From: Candidatus Poribacteria bacterium
GTDB taxonomy: Bacteria; Poribacteria; WGA-4E; WGA-3G
Assembly (NCBI GenBank): GCA_026702755.1
Contig: JAPPBX010000031.1
Location: 62,001-126,000, forward strand
Length of the DNA stretch: 64,000 nucleotides
Reading direction: 5' to 3'
The translations under genes were made by a program, and so were the position numbers. This document shows, piece by piece, positions 1-8,102 of the stretch. Every line of letters begins with the position of its first letter. Positions within the stretch are counted from its first letter, which is position 1. The notes beneath the pieces were generated by a model. The model had not been told where the DNA came from. It worked only from the letters and a program-made list of their open reading frames with translations, and searched no databases.

Positions 1-1
1 T

Positions 2-382
2 GGAACCGTAGAAAAAAACATTGAAACACAGGACAAAAAAATCCGAATTGCTGCGGAAATGGAGGAGCCCGATACTATTTTTGCATCGATGGTAGATGAA
101 TTCATTGAAACCGTCAGAGACTGGGGTATCATAGCGGCCCCCATTCAACTCAACAAAAATAGACAAGGCTTACGTCATAATGCAAGTCACGATATAGCAG
201 ATCGGGTCAGACAATTGGCTATACACCTTTTTAATGAATACGATAAACTTGATTTTTCTCAAAAAATCCTGAATGTGTTACAAGAAGTTTTCACTGGGAT
301 TCCCGCAATCGCTGGACATATCACGGCTGACCTTGAGACATTAAATAAAATCGCCAAACGGCGTGAACAGCAGATATTCTAA
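2..382 (+). CDS. Partial hypothetical protein, paralogue of the next gene
   Basis: The reading frame is open to the left edge of the window, so the real start lies upstream and only the C-terminal 126 residues are visible. The visible part matches one repeat unit of the following gene: both share the pattern MV-x-E-x-I-x-T-V-x-W, then a QGLRHNAS-like stretch and DFS-x-KILN. It looks soluble and mostly helical, and I know no function for it. The gap to the next gene is about 40 bases on the same strand, so the two paralogues are probably co-transcribed. An internal ATG at 59 exists, but the homology runs upstream of it, so it is not the start. Confidence 0.6.
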   Translation, partial: GTVEKNIETQDKKIRIAAEMEEPDTIFASMVDEFIETVRDWGIIAAPIQLNKNRQGLRHNASHDIADRVRQLAIHLFNEYDKLDFSQKILNVLQEVFTGIPAIAGHITADLETLNKIAKRREQQIF

Positions 383-421
383 TCTATAAGTTTTGTTAGT
401 TCTTGATAATCTGGAGAAAAT

Positions 422-2326
422 GTGGACCTTTTAAAAAACCCTTTTCATATTCTCGGTGCTACGACGCGAGATAACCGGCATAGGATTATGGAACTCGCTG
501 AGGAATGTAGTCTGCTAACGGATGCCGACGAGTGTATGGAGGCACAGTCTATACTAACCAATCCACGCAGGCGCATCTCTGCTGAAGTGGCATGGCTGCC
601 GGGTATCAACCAAATACTTACTAACGGATTTTTGAATTTATTGGAACGATCTGCGGAACTCCGCATGGAACTGTTTCACAAATTGATAACGTTCATGGAA
701 AATGTGAATGAAACGGGTTATGAACAGAGCCTTTTCGGGAACGAAAAACTGATTCCTCTCTCTCGTGCGAACTTATTTGCTGCCGGACTATCTCGTGTAC
801 ATGATCATTTGCCAGATGACATTGGCCAGTGGAGTGGTTACATTTATCGCTCCTCTCCTCCGACAACAGTGCAGTGGATACTTGAAATCGCTAAAGCGTT
901 CGACGGAATTGAGATGAAAGAACTCTGCATAACCATCAACGAAGAACGTAGAGAATCGGGTTTTCCCGAAATAACGAACCTGTCAATTATAGAAGATGAA
1001 CTCCAAAATCGACGGCATTATTACCAGCAAGTTATCAATTTGGCGTTAAAGGATCTATCCATCTGGGAACTTGCGAAAGCAGTGACTATAGGAATTAAAA
1101 CAGCAACAAGTAACGGTGAAAAACACGGACCAATTTTGATTGATGACCTGGTAATCTGGTACGAAAACCATATTCAAGGATCTATTGAAAATGTGGAGTT
1201 GAAAATTAATATACACATAGAGGACATCCGGTCAAGGGCTGTTGCTAAACAAACTGACTCTAATTTGGGCTTTATAATTAATGAACTCATCCGGACCGTA
1301 AAAGAATGGAATGTCCTTGCGCAACCGATCCAAGTAAGCAAAAAAAGCAGAGGAGAACGGCATAACGCAAGTTTTGAAATGGTAGGACGCTTTAATGACT
1401 TGGCTGCTGCCTTATTCTTTGAATACCGTAAACCTGATTTCTCCAGAAAAATTTTAAATACACTCAAGGACATATTCTCTGAAGTACCAGAAATTGTTGA
1501 ACAGATTGTTGAGATCTTAAGGGAATTAGAAACACAAATAGGTCTTGTTATAGCAATAGAAAGTTTTGAAAATATCAAGGCACAAGTTGAACAACTCAAG
1601 GAGGCTTCGGACGCGAAACAATCAGATTACACTTTAACTCCGATGGTCAATCAACTCATACAATCTGTCAAGTCATGGGATACCGCTACACAACCGGTTG
1701 AGGCAAATAGCGGTGTGGCATTTACTGTTAGAGAGGTAGCTCTTCATCTCTGTAACAAACACCGAAAAATTGATTTCGCCATACAGATCACAAACGCGCT
1801 AATCGGCGTATTTAATGCAAACAGTGTAGGTGTCGAAGTAGTAACACGTCTTACTGAAGACAAAGCAGCATTAGTTGCAATGAAAAATTTTGAAAACATC
1901 AATACACAAGTTGAACAACTCAAGGAGGCTTCGGACGCGAAACAATCGGATTATACTTTATCACCAATGGTCAATCAGCTTATACAATCTGTCAAGTCAT
2001 GGAACACTACTGCACAAACGGTCGATGCAAATAATGGTGTGGCATTTACTGTTAGAAACATAGCCCTTCACCTTTGGAACGAACATCAAAAACTTGATTT
2101 TGCTATACAGATCACAAACGCGCTAATTGGTGTATTTAAAGGGGTGTATGGGATGGATGAGGTAAATAACCGACTGAAAGAAGACATAATGACATTATAT
2201 GCAATGAATATTCAACGCAGACGGACAATCGAACCGCCACAGAAAAGAGGAGGTACCGGTTGCCTCTTGCAAATCGTCATTTTTGCTATTCTCGCGCTAA
2301 TCGCAGCTTTTTCACAAGGGTGTTAG
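422..2326 (+). CDS. Repeat protein with J-like N-terminus and C-terminal membrane anchor
   Basis: This is a 634-residue protein that starts with GTG; GGAGAA a few bases upstream serves as ribosome binding site, and an overlapping ATG at 420 reads quickly into a stop. The N-terminus (about 1-65, with NPFHILG and R-x-x-I-x-E-L-A-E-E) resembles a degenerate DnaJ-like helical domain without an HPD motif. From about residue 265 there are three copies of a roughly 110-residue helical repeat. Copies two and three are nearly identical in places, including a 44-base DNA stretch near 1580 and again near 1907. The last 20 residues form a hydrophobic segment ending in GC, so the protein is probably tail-anchored. 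Function unknown; a scaffold or chaperone-like role would be a guess. Confidence 0.6.
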   Translation: MDLLKNPFHILGATTRDNRHRIMELAEECSLLTDADECMEAQSILTNPRRRISAEVAWLPGINQILTNGFLNLLERSAELRMELFHKLITFMENVNETGYEQSLFGNEKLIPLSRANLFAAGLSRVHDHLPDDIGQWSGYIYRSSPPTTVQWILEIAKAFDGIEMKELCITINEERRESGFPEITNLSIIEDELQNRRHYYQQVINLALKDLSIWELAKAVTIGIKTATSNGEKHGPILIDDLVIWYENHIQGSIENVELKINIHIEDIRSRAVAKQTDSNLGFIINELIRTVKEWNVLAQPIQVSKKSRGERHNASFEMVGRFNDLAAALFFEYRKPDFSRKILNTLKDIFSEVPEIVEQIVEILRELETQIGLVIAIESFENIKAQVEQLKEASDAKQSDYTLTPMVNQLIQSVKSWDTATQPVEANSGVAFTVREVALHLCNKHRKIDFAIQITNALIGVFNANSVGVEVVTRLTEDKAALVAMKNFENINTQVEQLKEASDAKQSDYTLSPMVNQLIQSVKSWNTTAQTVDANNGVAFTVRNIALHLWNEHQKLDFAIQITNALIGVFKGVYGMDEVNNRLKEDIMTLYAMNIQRRRTIEPPQKRGGTGCLLQIVIFAILALIAAFSQGC

Positions 2327-2364
2327 GAAAAGTTGTTCCTCATTCTATTGCTCATCTGGAAAAT

Positions 2365-2393
2365 TTGACCTTTTCCCACATTTACGGTATACT
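2365..2393 (+). promoter_or_regulatory. Sigma-70-type promoter for the Phd-like antitoxin
   Basis: TTGACC at 2365-2370 and TATACT at 2388-2393 are separated by exactly 17 bases, close to the sigma-70 consensus. The start codon at 2444 leaves a leader of about 45 bases. The block is similar to the promoter at 2780, including the flanking A/T-rich bases. Confidence 0.65.
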
Positions 2394-2443
2394 TTGAAAT
2401 ATGTTGACACCTCGGACACTGACGAAAACAATTGGAAAAAACA

Positions 2444-2725
2444 ATGTGTAAAGAAATTTCGATGACGGAATTACGGGGAAAGCTTGGCGAATTGCTTGAT
2501 GGAGTCCACCATAACGGAGATAGGTTAATCGTCAAACGTGCCAATAAGCCACTCGTTGCCATTGTTCCAATTGAGGCCTATGAAAAAACGCTTCAACAAA
2601 GGGAAAGAGCTTTTTCCGTCCTGGAGCGAATATGGAAAAAAGTACCAGCAGCGAGCGAAGAAGAAGCACAAGCAGATATTGAACAGGCAATGATTGAGGG
2701 GCGCGCGGAGAAAGTCCATAAGTAG
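2444..2725 (+). CDS. Phd/YefM-family antitoxin-like protein (orphan)
   Basis: The 93-residue product has the Phd/YefM signature: ISMTELRGKLGELLDGV at the N-terminus, then a strand with R-L-I-V-K-R-A-N-K-P-L-V-A-I-V-P and E-A-Y-E. Family members bind their own operator and neutralise a RelE/Doc/PIN toxin with the C-terminal half. The ATG at 2444 is preferred; an in-frame TTG at 2432 would add four residues. No toxin gene lies downstream, because the next gene is cysteine synthase under its own promoter. It is therefore either an orphan regulator or an antitoxin whose partner was lost. Confidence 0.75.
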   Translation: MCKEISMTELRGKLGELLDGVHHNGDRLIVKRANKPLVAIVPIEAYEKTLQQRERAFSVLERIWKKVPAASEEEAQADIEQAMIEGRAEKVHK

Positions 2726-2779
2726 ATTTTCTGAATAGTTATGTTTGACCCTACCGCTGAACTGAATCACGCTGAAAAT

Positions 2780-2808
2780 TTGACTTTTCGCAAGGTCTAT
2801 GGTATACT
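2780..2808 (+). promoter_or_regulatory. Sigma-70-type promoter for the cysteine cluster
   Basis: TTGACT at 2780-2785 and TATACT at 2803-2808 are spaced by 17 bases, about 40 bases before the cysteine synthase ATG. It probably drives cysK and cysH, and perhaps the sulfur carrier and protease genes further on. Confidence 0.65.
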
Positions 2809-2848
2809 TTAAAATGGCAATTGTCTAAAGTACGCAAGCAGAACCAAC

Positions 2849-3799
2849 ATGAAAATCGCTAAAAACCTGACAGACCTCATCGGGAATACTCCGACGATTC
2901 GCCTGAACGCCTTGACCGGTAAGGACGATGCGACTATCTTCGCGAAATTGGAGGCTTACAATCCGGGGGGTAGCATCAAGGATCGGATTAGTTATGCAAT
3001 GATCGTTGATGCTGAGGAACGCGGCATTCTCAGAAAAGGAGATACCATCGTTGAACCCACTGCTGGCAACACAGGTTTAGGACTCTCTATTGTCGGTATC
3101 GCGAGAGGTTATCCTGTTACGTTGACGATGCCAGAAAACGTGAGTCGCGAGAAATATGAACTCCTCTCCTCTTTCGGTGCAAAAATTGTGCTAACGCCGG
3201 AACACGGTGGCATGGCAAGTGCTATCTGGGAAGCGGAAGCAATTATCAGAAAAAACCCACGGCACTATATGCCGAACCAGTTCACGAACCCTGCAAACCC
3301 CGAAATCCATCGCCGTACGACAGCGGTGGAAATTCTCAAGGCGATCGGTACCGACATCGACTTTTTCGTTACAGGGGTTGGCACAGGTGGCACACTGACA
3401 GGCGTTGGAGAAGTTTTAAAAACAGAGTGTCCCCACGTGAAAGTCGTTGCGGTGGAACCGAGTGTTTCAGCGGTGCTCTCTGGCGGTAAACCGAGCCCTA
3501 CCCGCATTGATGGGATTGGCGCAGGGATGATCCCTGAAGTGCTCAACGTTGATGTTATTGACGAAGTCATTACAGTCGGCGAAAAAGAGGCTTACGAAAT
3601 GATGAAGTCAATCTCAACAACCGAAGGGTTATTGGTTGGGATGTCGTCCGGTGCAAATGTCTACGCTGCATTACAAGTTGCGAAGGTGCAAGGACCCGAT
3701 AAAACCGTTGTTACGATTCTCCCTGACACGGGGGAACGCTATTTCAGTTTGAGTCGTTATTTTGAAATTGAATCAGACGTTATGGATACGCTTCCGTAA
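2849..3799 (+). CDS. cysK: Cysteine synthase (PLP-dependent)
   Basis: This is a 316-residue fold-type II PLP enzyme of the usual length for CysK/CysM. PGGSIKDR carries the PLP lysine (K44), TAGNTGLGLS (about 71-80) binds substrate, and GTGGTLTG near residue 176 holds the PLP phosphate. The family makes cysteine from O-acetylserine, or O-phosphoserine, and a sulfur donor in the cytoplasm. The neighbours are APS reductase, a sulfur carrier with a diglycine and a JAMM protease. In Mycobacterium the equivalent CysM uses thiocarboxylated CysO as sulfur donor. Whether this enzyme takes sulfide, the carrier or both cannot be read from the sequence. The ATG lies about 40 bases after a good promoter. 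Confidence 0.9.
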   Translation: MKIAKNLTDLIGNTPTIRLNALTGKDDATIFAKLEAYNPGGSIKDRISYAMIVDAEERGILRKGDTIVEPTAGNTGLGLSIVGIARGYPVTLTMPENVSREKYELLSSFGAKIVLTPEHGGMASAIWEAEAIIRKNPRHYMPNQFTNPANPEIHRRTTAVEILKAIGTDIDFFVTGVGTGGTLTGVGEVLKTECPHVKVVAVEPSVSAVLSGGKPSPTRIDGIGAGMIPEVLNVDVIDEVITVGEKEAYEMMKSISTTEGLLVGMSSGANVYAALQVAKVQGPDKTVVTILPDTGERYFSLSRYFEIESDVMDTLP

Positions 3800-3830
3800 G
3801 TTTTTTAACTAAGGGAACACAATTAAAAAA

Positions 3831-4595
3831 TTGAATTATCCAGTAGATCAAACGCTCTGCCAAGAAGTCCTGTTGACGGAGAGTCCCCAAGAAATCCTTT
3901 TCTCTCTCTTCAAGCGGTTCAAAGAACGCGCTGCAATCGTCACAAGTGGGCAACTTTCGGGTATGGTTATGATACACTTAGCCGCCGAAAACCAGTTGCC
4001 GTTCCGCGTCTGTACACTTGACACGCTGCGTCTTTTTCCTGAGACATACGACTTCTTTGAGAAGGTGGAAGCGCGCTACGGTATCCAAATTGAACAGATT
4101 CAGCCCGATCCACAAGAAGTTCAGGAGATGGTTACGCAGCACGGCGAATACCTGTTTTTCGACAGTAAAGCGAAGCAAGAATACTGTTGTAACATCCGAA
4201 AAGTTCGTCCGATGCAACGCCTCCTTGAAACGTTAGATGTCTGGATAACCGGTTTACGTCGTGATCAGTCCGAAGCCAGAAAAGAACTCCGAAAGGCAGA
4301 AATTATTTCATCAGCGACACACCCCGTGCTAAAGGTGAGCCCACTGATACATTGGACAACCGATGAAGTGTGGCAATTTGTCCGTGAAAACGAAATTCCT
4401 GTGAACCCGCTGCTTGAAGCAGATACCCAAGGTCACTATTATGAATCGCTTGGGTGCGTCATCTGTACAACGCCAATAAAACCCGGAGAACCGAATCGGG
4501 CAGGACGGTGGCGTTGGCAAAACGCAGCCCACGCACCAGAAAACGACACTACAGAAGAAAACACTAAAGAGTGTGGATTACACTATTCGATTTAA
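3831..4595 (+). CDS. cysH: APS/PAPS reductase, iron-sulfur type
   Basis: This 254-residue protein reduces adenylyl sulfate (or PAPS) to sulfite. CC at 119-120 and CxxC at 209-212 are the [4Fe-4S] ligands typical of APS reductases. The C-terminal ECGLH carries the catalytic cysteine (C248). The usual N-terminal P-loop is present in a degenerate form (VTSGQLSGMV). The start is a TTG 31 bases after the cysK stop. AAGGGA upstream could serve as ribosome binding site but is rather far, so the exact start is uncertain. With cysK it forms the assimilatory sulfate-to-cysteine step. Confidence 0.87.
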   Translation: MNYPVDQTLCQEVLLTESPQEILFSLFKRFKERAAIVTSGQLSGMVMIHLAAENQLPFRVCTLDTLRLFPETYDFFEKVEARYGIQIEQIQPDPQEVQEMVTQHGEYLFFDSKAKQEYCCNIRKVRPMQRLLETLDVWITGLRRDQSEARKELRKAEIISSATHPVLKVSPLIHWTTDEVWQFVRENEIPVNPLLEADTQGHYYESLGCVICTTPIKPGEPNRAGRWRWQNAAHAPENDTTEENTKECGLHYSI

Positions 4596-4597
4596 TG

Positions 4598-4741
4598 GTT
4601 ATCGGTTATAAGTTATAAGTTAAGAGGATCCTTGGAACAGTTTCGTTCCCTGTGAAGGTTTCCACAGAAAACCTCTTTAACTGTTAACCAAAAGGTTTTT
4701 CGCAGAAAAACCGAACTGATAACTTATAACTATAAAAAAGG
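4598..4741. repeat. Composite intergenic repeat with inverted AACTGATAAC-type arms
   Basis: The left arm is built of GGTTAT and AAGTTA words and the right arm of the reverse-oriented words AACTGATAACTTATAAC. The core carries a hairpin GGTTTTT-CGCAG-AAAAACC at 4694-4712 followed by CGAACT. The same hairpin and flank recur near 54746. It separates cysH from the sulfur carrier gene. Confidence 0.7.
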
Positions 4742-4755
4742 AGAAAATATATTTT

Positions 4756-5043
4756 ATGGCTGTAATAGTCCGTATTCCAACACCGCTGAGACGCTTGACG
4801 CAAAACTTGGCGGAAGTTGAAACAGAAGGTGCCAACATTGAAGGCATTATCGAAAACCTCGAAGCGAACTATCCCGGGATGAAAGAACGCCTTTGCGACG
4901 ACGGCGGAAACATCCGTCGGTTTGTAAATATCTATCTCAATGACGAAGATATCCGCTTCCTTGACGGGAAAGCAACCGCTGTCGCAGATGGTGCTGAAAT
5001 CTCAATTATTCCAGCGATTGCCGGTGGATGTAATCAGTCTTAA
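4756..5043 (+). CDS. MoaD/ThiS/CysO-like sulfur carrier with tail after the diglycine
   Basis: This is a 95-residue ubiquitin-fold (beta-grasp) sulfur carrier: IPTPLRRLTQ at the start, FVNIYLNDEDIRFLDG in the middle, ISIIPAIAGG at the end. The diglycine is G90-G91, but four residues (C-N-Q-S) follow it. In CysO, ThiS and MoaD the GG is the C-terminus and is adenylated, then thiocarboxylated. In QbsE- and HcyS-type carriers extra residues must be cut off by a JAMM protease first. A JAMM gene follows directly, so processing here is a reasonable inference. GGAG upstream of the ATG serves as ribosome binding site. Confidence 0.85.
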   Translation: MAVIVRIPTPLRRLTQNLAEVETEGANIEGIIENLEANYPGMKERLCDDGGNIRRFVNIYLNDEDIRFLDGKATAVADGAEISIIPAIAGGCNQS

Positions 5044-5080
5044 TCGTTATTGCTGTCGGTTATCGACTATAGGAAACCTT

Positions 5081-5107
5081 GTAGGGACGAGGTGACCTCG
5101 CCCCTAC
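5081..5107. repeat. Palindromic intergenic repeat
   Basis: A near-perfect palindrome, GTAGGG-ACGAGGT then ACCTCG-CCCCTAC, lies between the sulfur carrier and JAMM genes. It belongs to the group of short palindromes ending in CCTAC seen across the window. Confidence 0.6.
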
Positions 5108-5122
5108 GATGGCTGCTATTCA

Positions 5123-5587
5123 ATGTTAACTCTGCAACCCGAAACTCTCAGCCAGATATGTGACCATGCGAAATCGGAGTTTCCCAATGAGTGCTGTGGC
5201 ATCATCTTAGGAAGCGAAGCACAAGAATTTGTCCGGAAATGTCGGAATATACAGAACGAACTTCACCAAGAAGATCCAGACAAATATCCGAGAGATGCCC
5301 GCACAGCTTATGTCATACATCCCGACGATCTCATCGCTGTTCACAAAGAGGCTGATACCCAACAACGGCAGATTAAAGCCTTCTACCATTCACACCCGAA
5401 CCACGAAGCATACTTCTCCGAAAAAGACAAAGCAGATGCGACGGTATGGGACGAACCTGCTTATCCGGGTACCACATATCTGGTTATCTCAGTTTACGAC
5501 ACTGAGATACGCGCGGTAAAGGCTTTTGCATGGGATGAAACGGCGAAAGATTTTGTTGAAGTCGAGGGAGCGTTTAAAGAAACTTAA
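5123..5587 (+). CDS. JAMM/MPN+ metalloprotease, Mec-like
   Basis: This 154-residue protein contains a complete JAMM zinc site: E23 in FPNECCGIILG, H89 and H91 in YHSHPNH, S99 and D102 in FSEKDKADA. Bacterial relatives include Mec+, which releases cysteine from the CysO-cysteine adduct, and QbsD/HcyD, which trim residues after the diglycine of a sulfur carrier. The neighbouring carrier ends GG-CNQS, so both activities are plausible. It follows cysK, cysH and the carrier on the same strand. No strong ribosome binding site precedes the ATG, and an upstream ATG at 5109 reads into a stop. Confidence 0.85.
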   Translation: MLTLQPETLSQICDHAKSEFPNECCGIILGSEAQEFVRKCRNIQNELHQEDPDKYPRDARTAYVIHPDDLIAVHKEADTQQRQIKAFYHSHPNHEAYFSEKDKADATVWDEPAYPGTTYLVISVYDTEIRAVKAFAWDETAKDFVEVEGAFKET

Positions 5588-5649
5588 CACGGCAGGATGA
5601 TCCCTCCGTACTTCAGATTGTGCTTTAGTTTTATATTGAGGCAAGAACT

Positions 5650-7968
5650 ATGCAACGCTGGCAAGTCTACCTTCAGCAATTTATGCCGGACATGCGCGTT
5701 GTTAAATCACCCACTCTTAAGCCCTACGTTGGACTTATCACGTTTTCTGCTGCCTCCCTTGCGATTGCCTTAGGAATAACCCTCAATAAAATCCTCGTTT
5801 TTGAATATCACTCAAATTCCGGTGTTGTCGGATGGCTCAGCGTTAACGAGTATCCGAAACAGCAGGAATACTTCTTCTATCTGCTGGCACTGCTCGGTAT
5901 CCCAACAGTAATATGTTTATACTGGTTCGGTTGGTGCGTGTTTTCACGTTGGTGCGCTGAACGCACTACACAACCGATACAGCGTGTCCTGAAAGCAAAC
6001 GCATTGGCATCAATTCCGTTGTGGCTCTGTTGGTTACAGGTCTACCACATCGGTCAGAGTATCCTGATAGGCTTACTGCTACCGATAGGTTTATCTGTTC
6101 TGCTCAAATTGGTGCTGCTCTACCTGCGGTACTTCCCTACACTGTGGAATTCGGCTGTTTCGGATGACACAGGCGAGGTTAAAAACTTCGCCAGCGAAAA
6201 AGAGGGAAACCTCGCCAGCGAAAAAGGGGGGAACCTCGTCAGTGAAACGGATGGCACTTCCGCTCCTGTAAGTTACAGAACCACAAAGATTTGGCGTGGT
6301 GGACTTGAATACATTATCCTTCCAGTTTTCATCTATCTCCTTACCTACTCTGCGAGTATTCACGGCAATATAGATTTATTCCACGAAGGGGAGCGGCTCG
6401 CGCCTCTCAATGAAATGCTACGCGGCGGAGTACCGTTTCGGGATATCTACATTCAGCACGGACTCTTTCAAAACGCTTACTTGGCATGGGTTGGCAGTCA
6501 ACTCTTTGAACCAACCCTATTCGGTGTGCGTTTAATGGAGGACATATTGGCTCCGCTCGGTTATGTCGCGCTTTATGTGCTCGGCTTGCAAGTATTCCGA
6601 AGCAGATTCTTGGTTGCTTTCTTATGTGTGATTATCGCTTCTGGAACCCAGTTCTGGGTATCTCCACGGCATAGTCTCGGCTTAATTAGTTTCGCCTTCG
6701 TAGCGAATTCCCTTATGCACTCCCAAGAAACTCGCACGAACAAGGTCCCTACCTATGTATGGAAACTACTCCTCGCTGGACTCTCCACGAGCTTGGCATT
6801 CTGGTATAGCACTGAAGTCGGACTCTACACACTGGGTGCCATCGGATTGTTTCTGGTTATATATGTTTCACGGGGCGGCTTTGGAACAGAGAGCAGAGGA
6901 GGGCGAGGTTACAAACCTCGCCAGCAAGTGGTAAGGGTGACAGAATACCTGCGTCCCTTAGTCAGTTATGGTTGCGGGGTGTTGGTAGGTTTTTTTTCGG
7001 TAGGCATCTACTTCTTGTCCCACGGTGCATTGGACGATGTCATTTGGAATTCCTATATCCAGTGTCGTTATCAACTCGCAACATGGGGACTCGCCTTCCC
7101 GTCTCTATCGAAAACGCTTGCGCTATTGTCAACAGATGGATGGCACGCTTTCATCTTCAGCGAAGGGTTTCGATGGTATCTGCCGATCTGTATCTTTCTG
7201 ATTGTCGCAGCCTACTTGACCTACCGAGGACTATCCAGCACGCATTCAGCCAACACGATGAAACTTCTTCTCTTACTCCTCGGTGGCATCGCATTCTTCC
7301 GTACGGCACTGGGACGTTCAGATGGTGGTCACTTGATTTACGGCGCGACCTTCTTATGGCTGCTCTGTCTGTTTCCACTGGAAGGTGGTATTTTTTCGAT
7401 GTTTCGTGCTTTAAAAGGCGAGAGACGTTGGCAGCATGCCCTGAAAACGGCATGGGTGCTAATTCCGATAGCGATATTCTGTTGGTACGTTGGGGAAGCA
7501 CATCAACCTTTGGCGGGTTTCAATGGGAAATGGCAACGCTTGCGTCAGAATCCGTTCAAGCAAAGCACCGGAACGCAGGAATTAGTGCGCGCGGGAAGGG
7601 TAGACATTCCAGATGACCAAGTTGAACAGATTCAAAAGGTCGTCGCCTATATTAAGGAAAACACGGCAGAGAACGAAAAGATTTTCGATTTTACGAGTCA
7701 GGGTGCTTACTATTTTTTCGCGAATCGACTGGGTGTCTCCCGATTCCATCAGGTCTCGTACGCATCAACACCAGCAATGCAGCAAGAGGTTATTGATGCT
7801 CTTGAGGAAGACAAAACGCGTTTGGTGATCTTTAAAACAGGGGGATGGTTCGATGCCGTTGACGGTATTCGCGTGGAGGAACGGCATCCGTTAATTGCGG
7901 AATACCTGCAGGAAAATTACGAACCCGCGGTGAATATAAATAGTACGGAGATCCTGCTTAGAAAATAG
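5650..7968 (+). CDS. Polytopic membrane protein, GT-C glycosyltransferase-like
   Basis: This 772-residue protein has roughly a dozen hydrophobic segments. A loop after residue 240 contains D-L-F-H-E-G-E-R and PFRDIYIQHG, a layout seen in GT-C/PMT-like membrane glycosyltransferases with acidic residues in the first outer loop. The C-terminal part (about 650-772) is soluble with a mixed alpha/beta look. Two stretches are not native in character: residues about 175-200 are encoded by a GGCGAGG palindrome plus 24-base tandem units, and RGGRGYKPRQQ near 418 by a second palindrome. Both sit in frame in loops between membrane segments. The substrate is unknown; transfer of a lipid-linked sugar is a family-level guess. 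GAGG precedes the ATG. Confidence 0.7.
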   Translation: MQRWQVYLQQFMPDMRVVKSPTLKPYVGLITFSAASLAIALGITLNKILVFEYHSNSGVVGWLSVNEYPKQQEYFFYLLALLGIPTVICLYWFGWCVFSRWCAERTTQPIQRVLKANALASIPLWLCWLQVYHIGQSILIGLLLPIGLSVLLKLVLLYLRYFPTLWNSAVSDDTGEVKNFASEKEGNLASEKGGNLVSETDGTSAPVSYRTTKIWRGGLEYIILPVFIYLLTYSASIHGNIDLFHEGERLAPLNEMLRGGVPFRDIYIQHGLFQNAYLAWVGSQLFEPTLFGVRLMEDILAPLGYVALYVLGLQVFRSRFLVAFLCVIIASGTQFWVSPRHSLGLISFAFVANSLMHSQETRTNKVPTYVWKLLLAGLSTSLAFWYSTEVGLYTLGAIGLFLVIYVSRGGFGTESRGGRGYKPRQQVVRVTEYLRPLVSYGCGVLVGFFSVGIYFLSHGALDDVIWNSYIQCRYQLATWGLAFPSLSKTLALLSTDGWHAFIFSEGFRWYLPICIFLIVAAYLTYRGLSSTHSANTMKLLLLLLGGIAFFRTALGRSDGGHLIYGATFLWLLCLFPLEGGIFSMFRALKGERRWQHALKTAWVLIPIAIFCWYVGEAHQPLAGFNGKWQRLRQNPFKQSTGTQELVRAGRVDIPDDQVEQIQKVVAYIKENTAENEKIFDFTSQGAYYFFANRLGVSRFHQVSYASTPAMQQEVIDALEEDKTRLVIFKTGGWFDAVDGIRVEERHPLIAEYLQENYEPAVNINSTEILLRK
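6172..6240. repeat. Palindrome plus two 24-base units inside a coding region
   Basis: The palindrome GGCGAGGTT-AAA-AACTTCGCC (6172-6192) is followed by two 24-base units beginning AGCGAAAAAG (6193-6216 and 6217-6240). The unit length is a multiple of three, so the frame of the membrane protein is kept and reads as a hydrophilic ASEK-type repeat. Confidence 0.75.
6902..6922. repeat. GGCGAGG palindrome inside a coding region
   Basis: GGCGAGGTT-ACA-AACCTCGCC is a perfect 9-base inverted repeat, followed by AGCAAG as in the intergenic copy at 61238. It is in frame in the membrane protein gene. Confidence 0.75.
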
Positions 7969-7970
7969 TA

Positions 7971-8066
7971 GTCTGAACCCAGATACTTATGATTTTAAGA
8001 TTTACCATGATTACAAGAACATCTAATCCCTGTAAATCTGGTAATCTCATCAATCACAGTTCAGAC
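7971..8066. repeat. Intergenic element bounded by GTCTGAAC / GTTCAGAC
   Basis: An 8-base inverted pair bounds about 96 bases that hold words such as GATTTACCATGATTAC and TAAATCTGGTAATC. A run of AACTGACAACTGATAACTGG words follows up to 8103. The layout resembles a small non-autonomous repeat between the convergent genes; no transposase is nearby. Confidence 0.5.
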
Positions 8067-8102
8067 CTCTTTAACTGACAACTGATAACTGGTAACTGAC
8101 AA

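Noticed and set aside
2444-2725. A full toxin-antitoxin pair with the Phd-like gene
   Set aside because: The next gene on the same strand is cysteine synthase with its own promoter, and no RelE, Doc or PIN frame lies nearby.
4598-4741. AACTGATAACTG word arrays as CRISPR repeats
   Set aside because: The words are 7-10 bases, degenerate and without equal-length unique spacers, and no cas gene is in the window.
6972-7616. Long open frame overlapping the membrane protein gene on the same strand
   Set aside because: It is an alternative frame of a gene with clear membrane helices; its own translation is low in family patterns.
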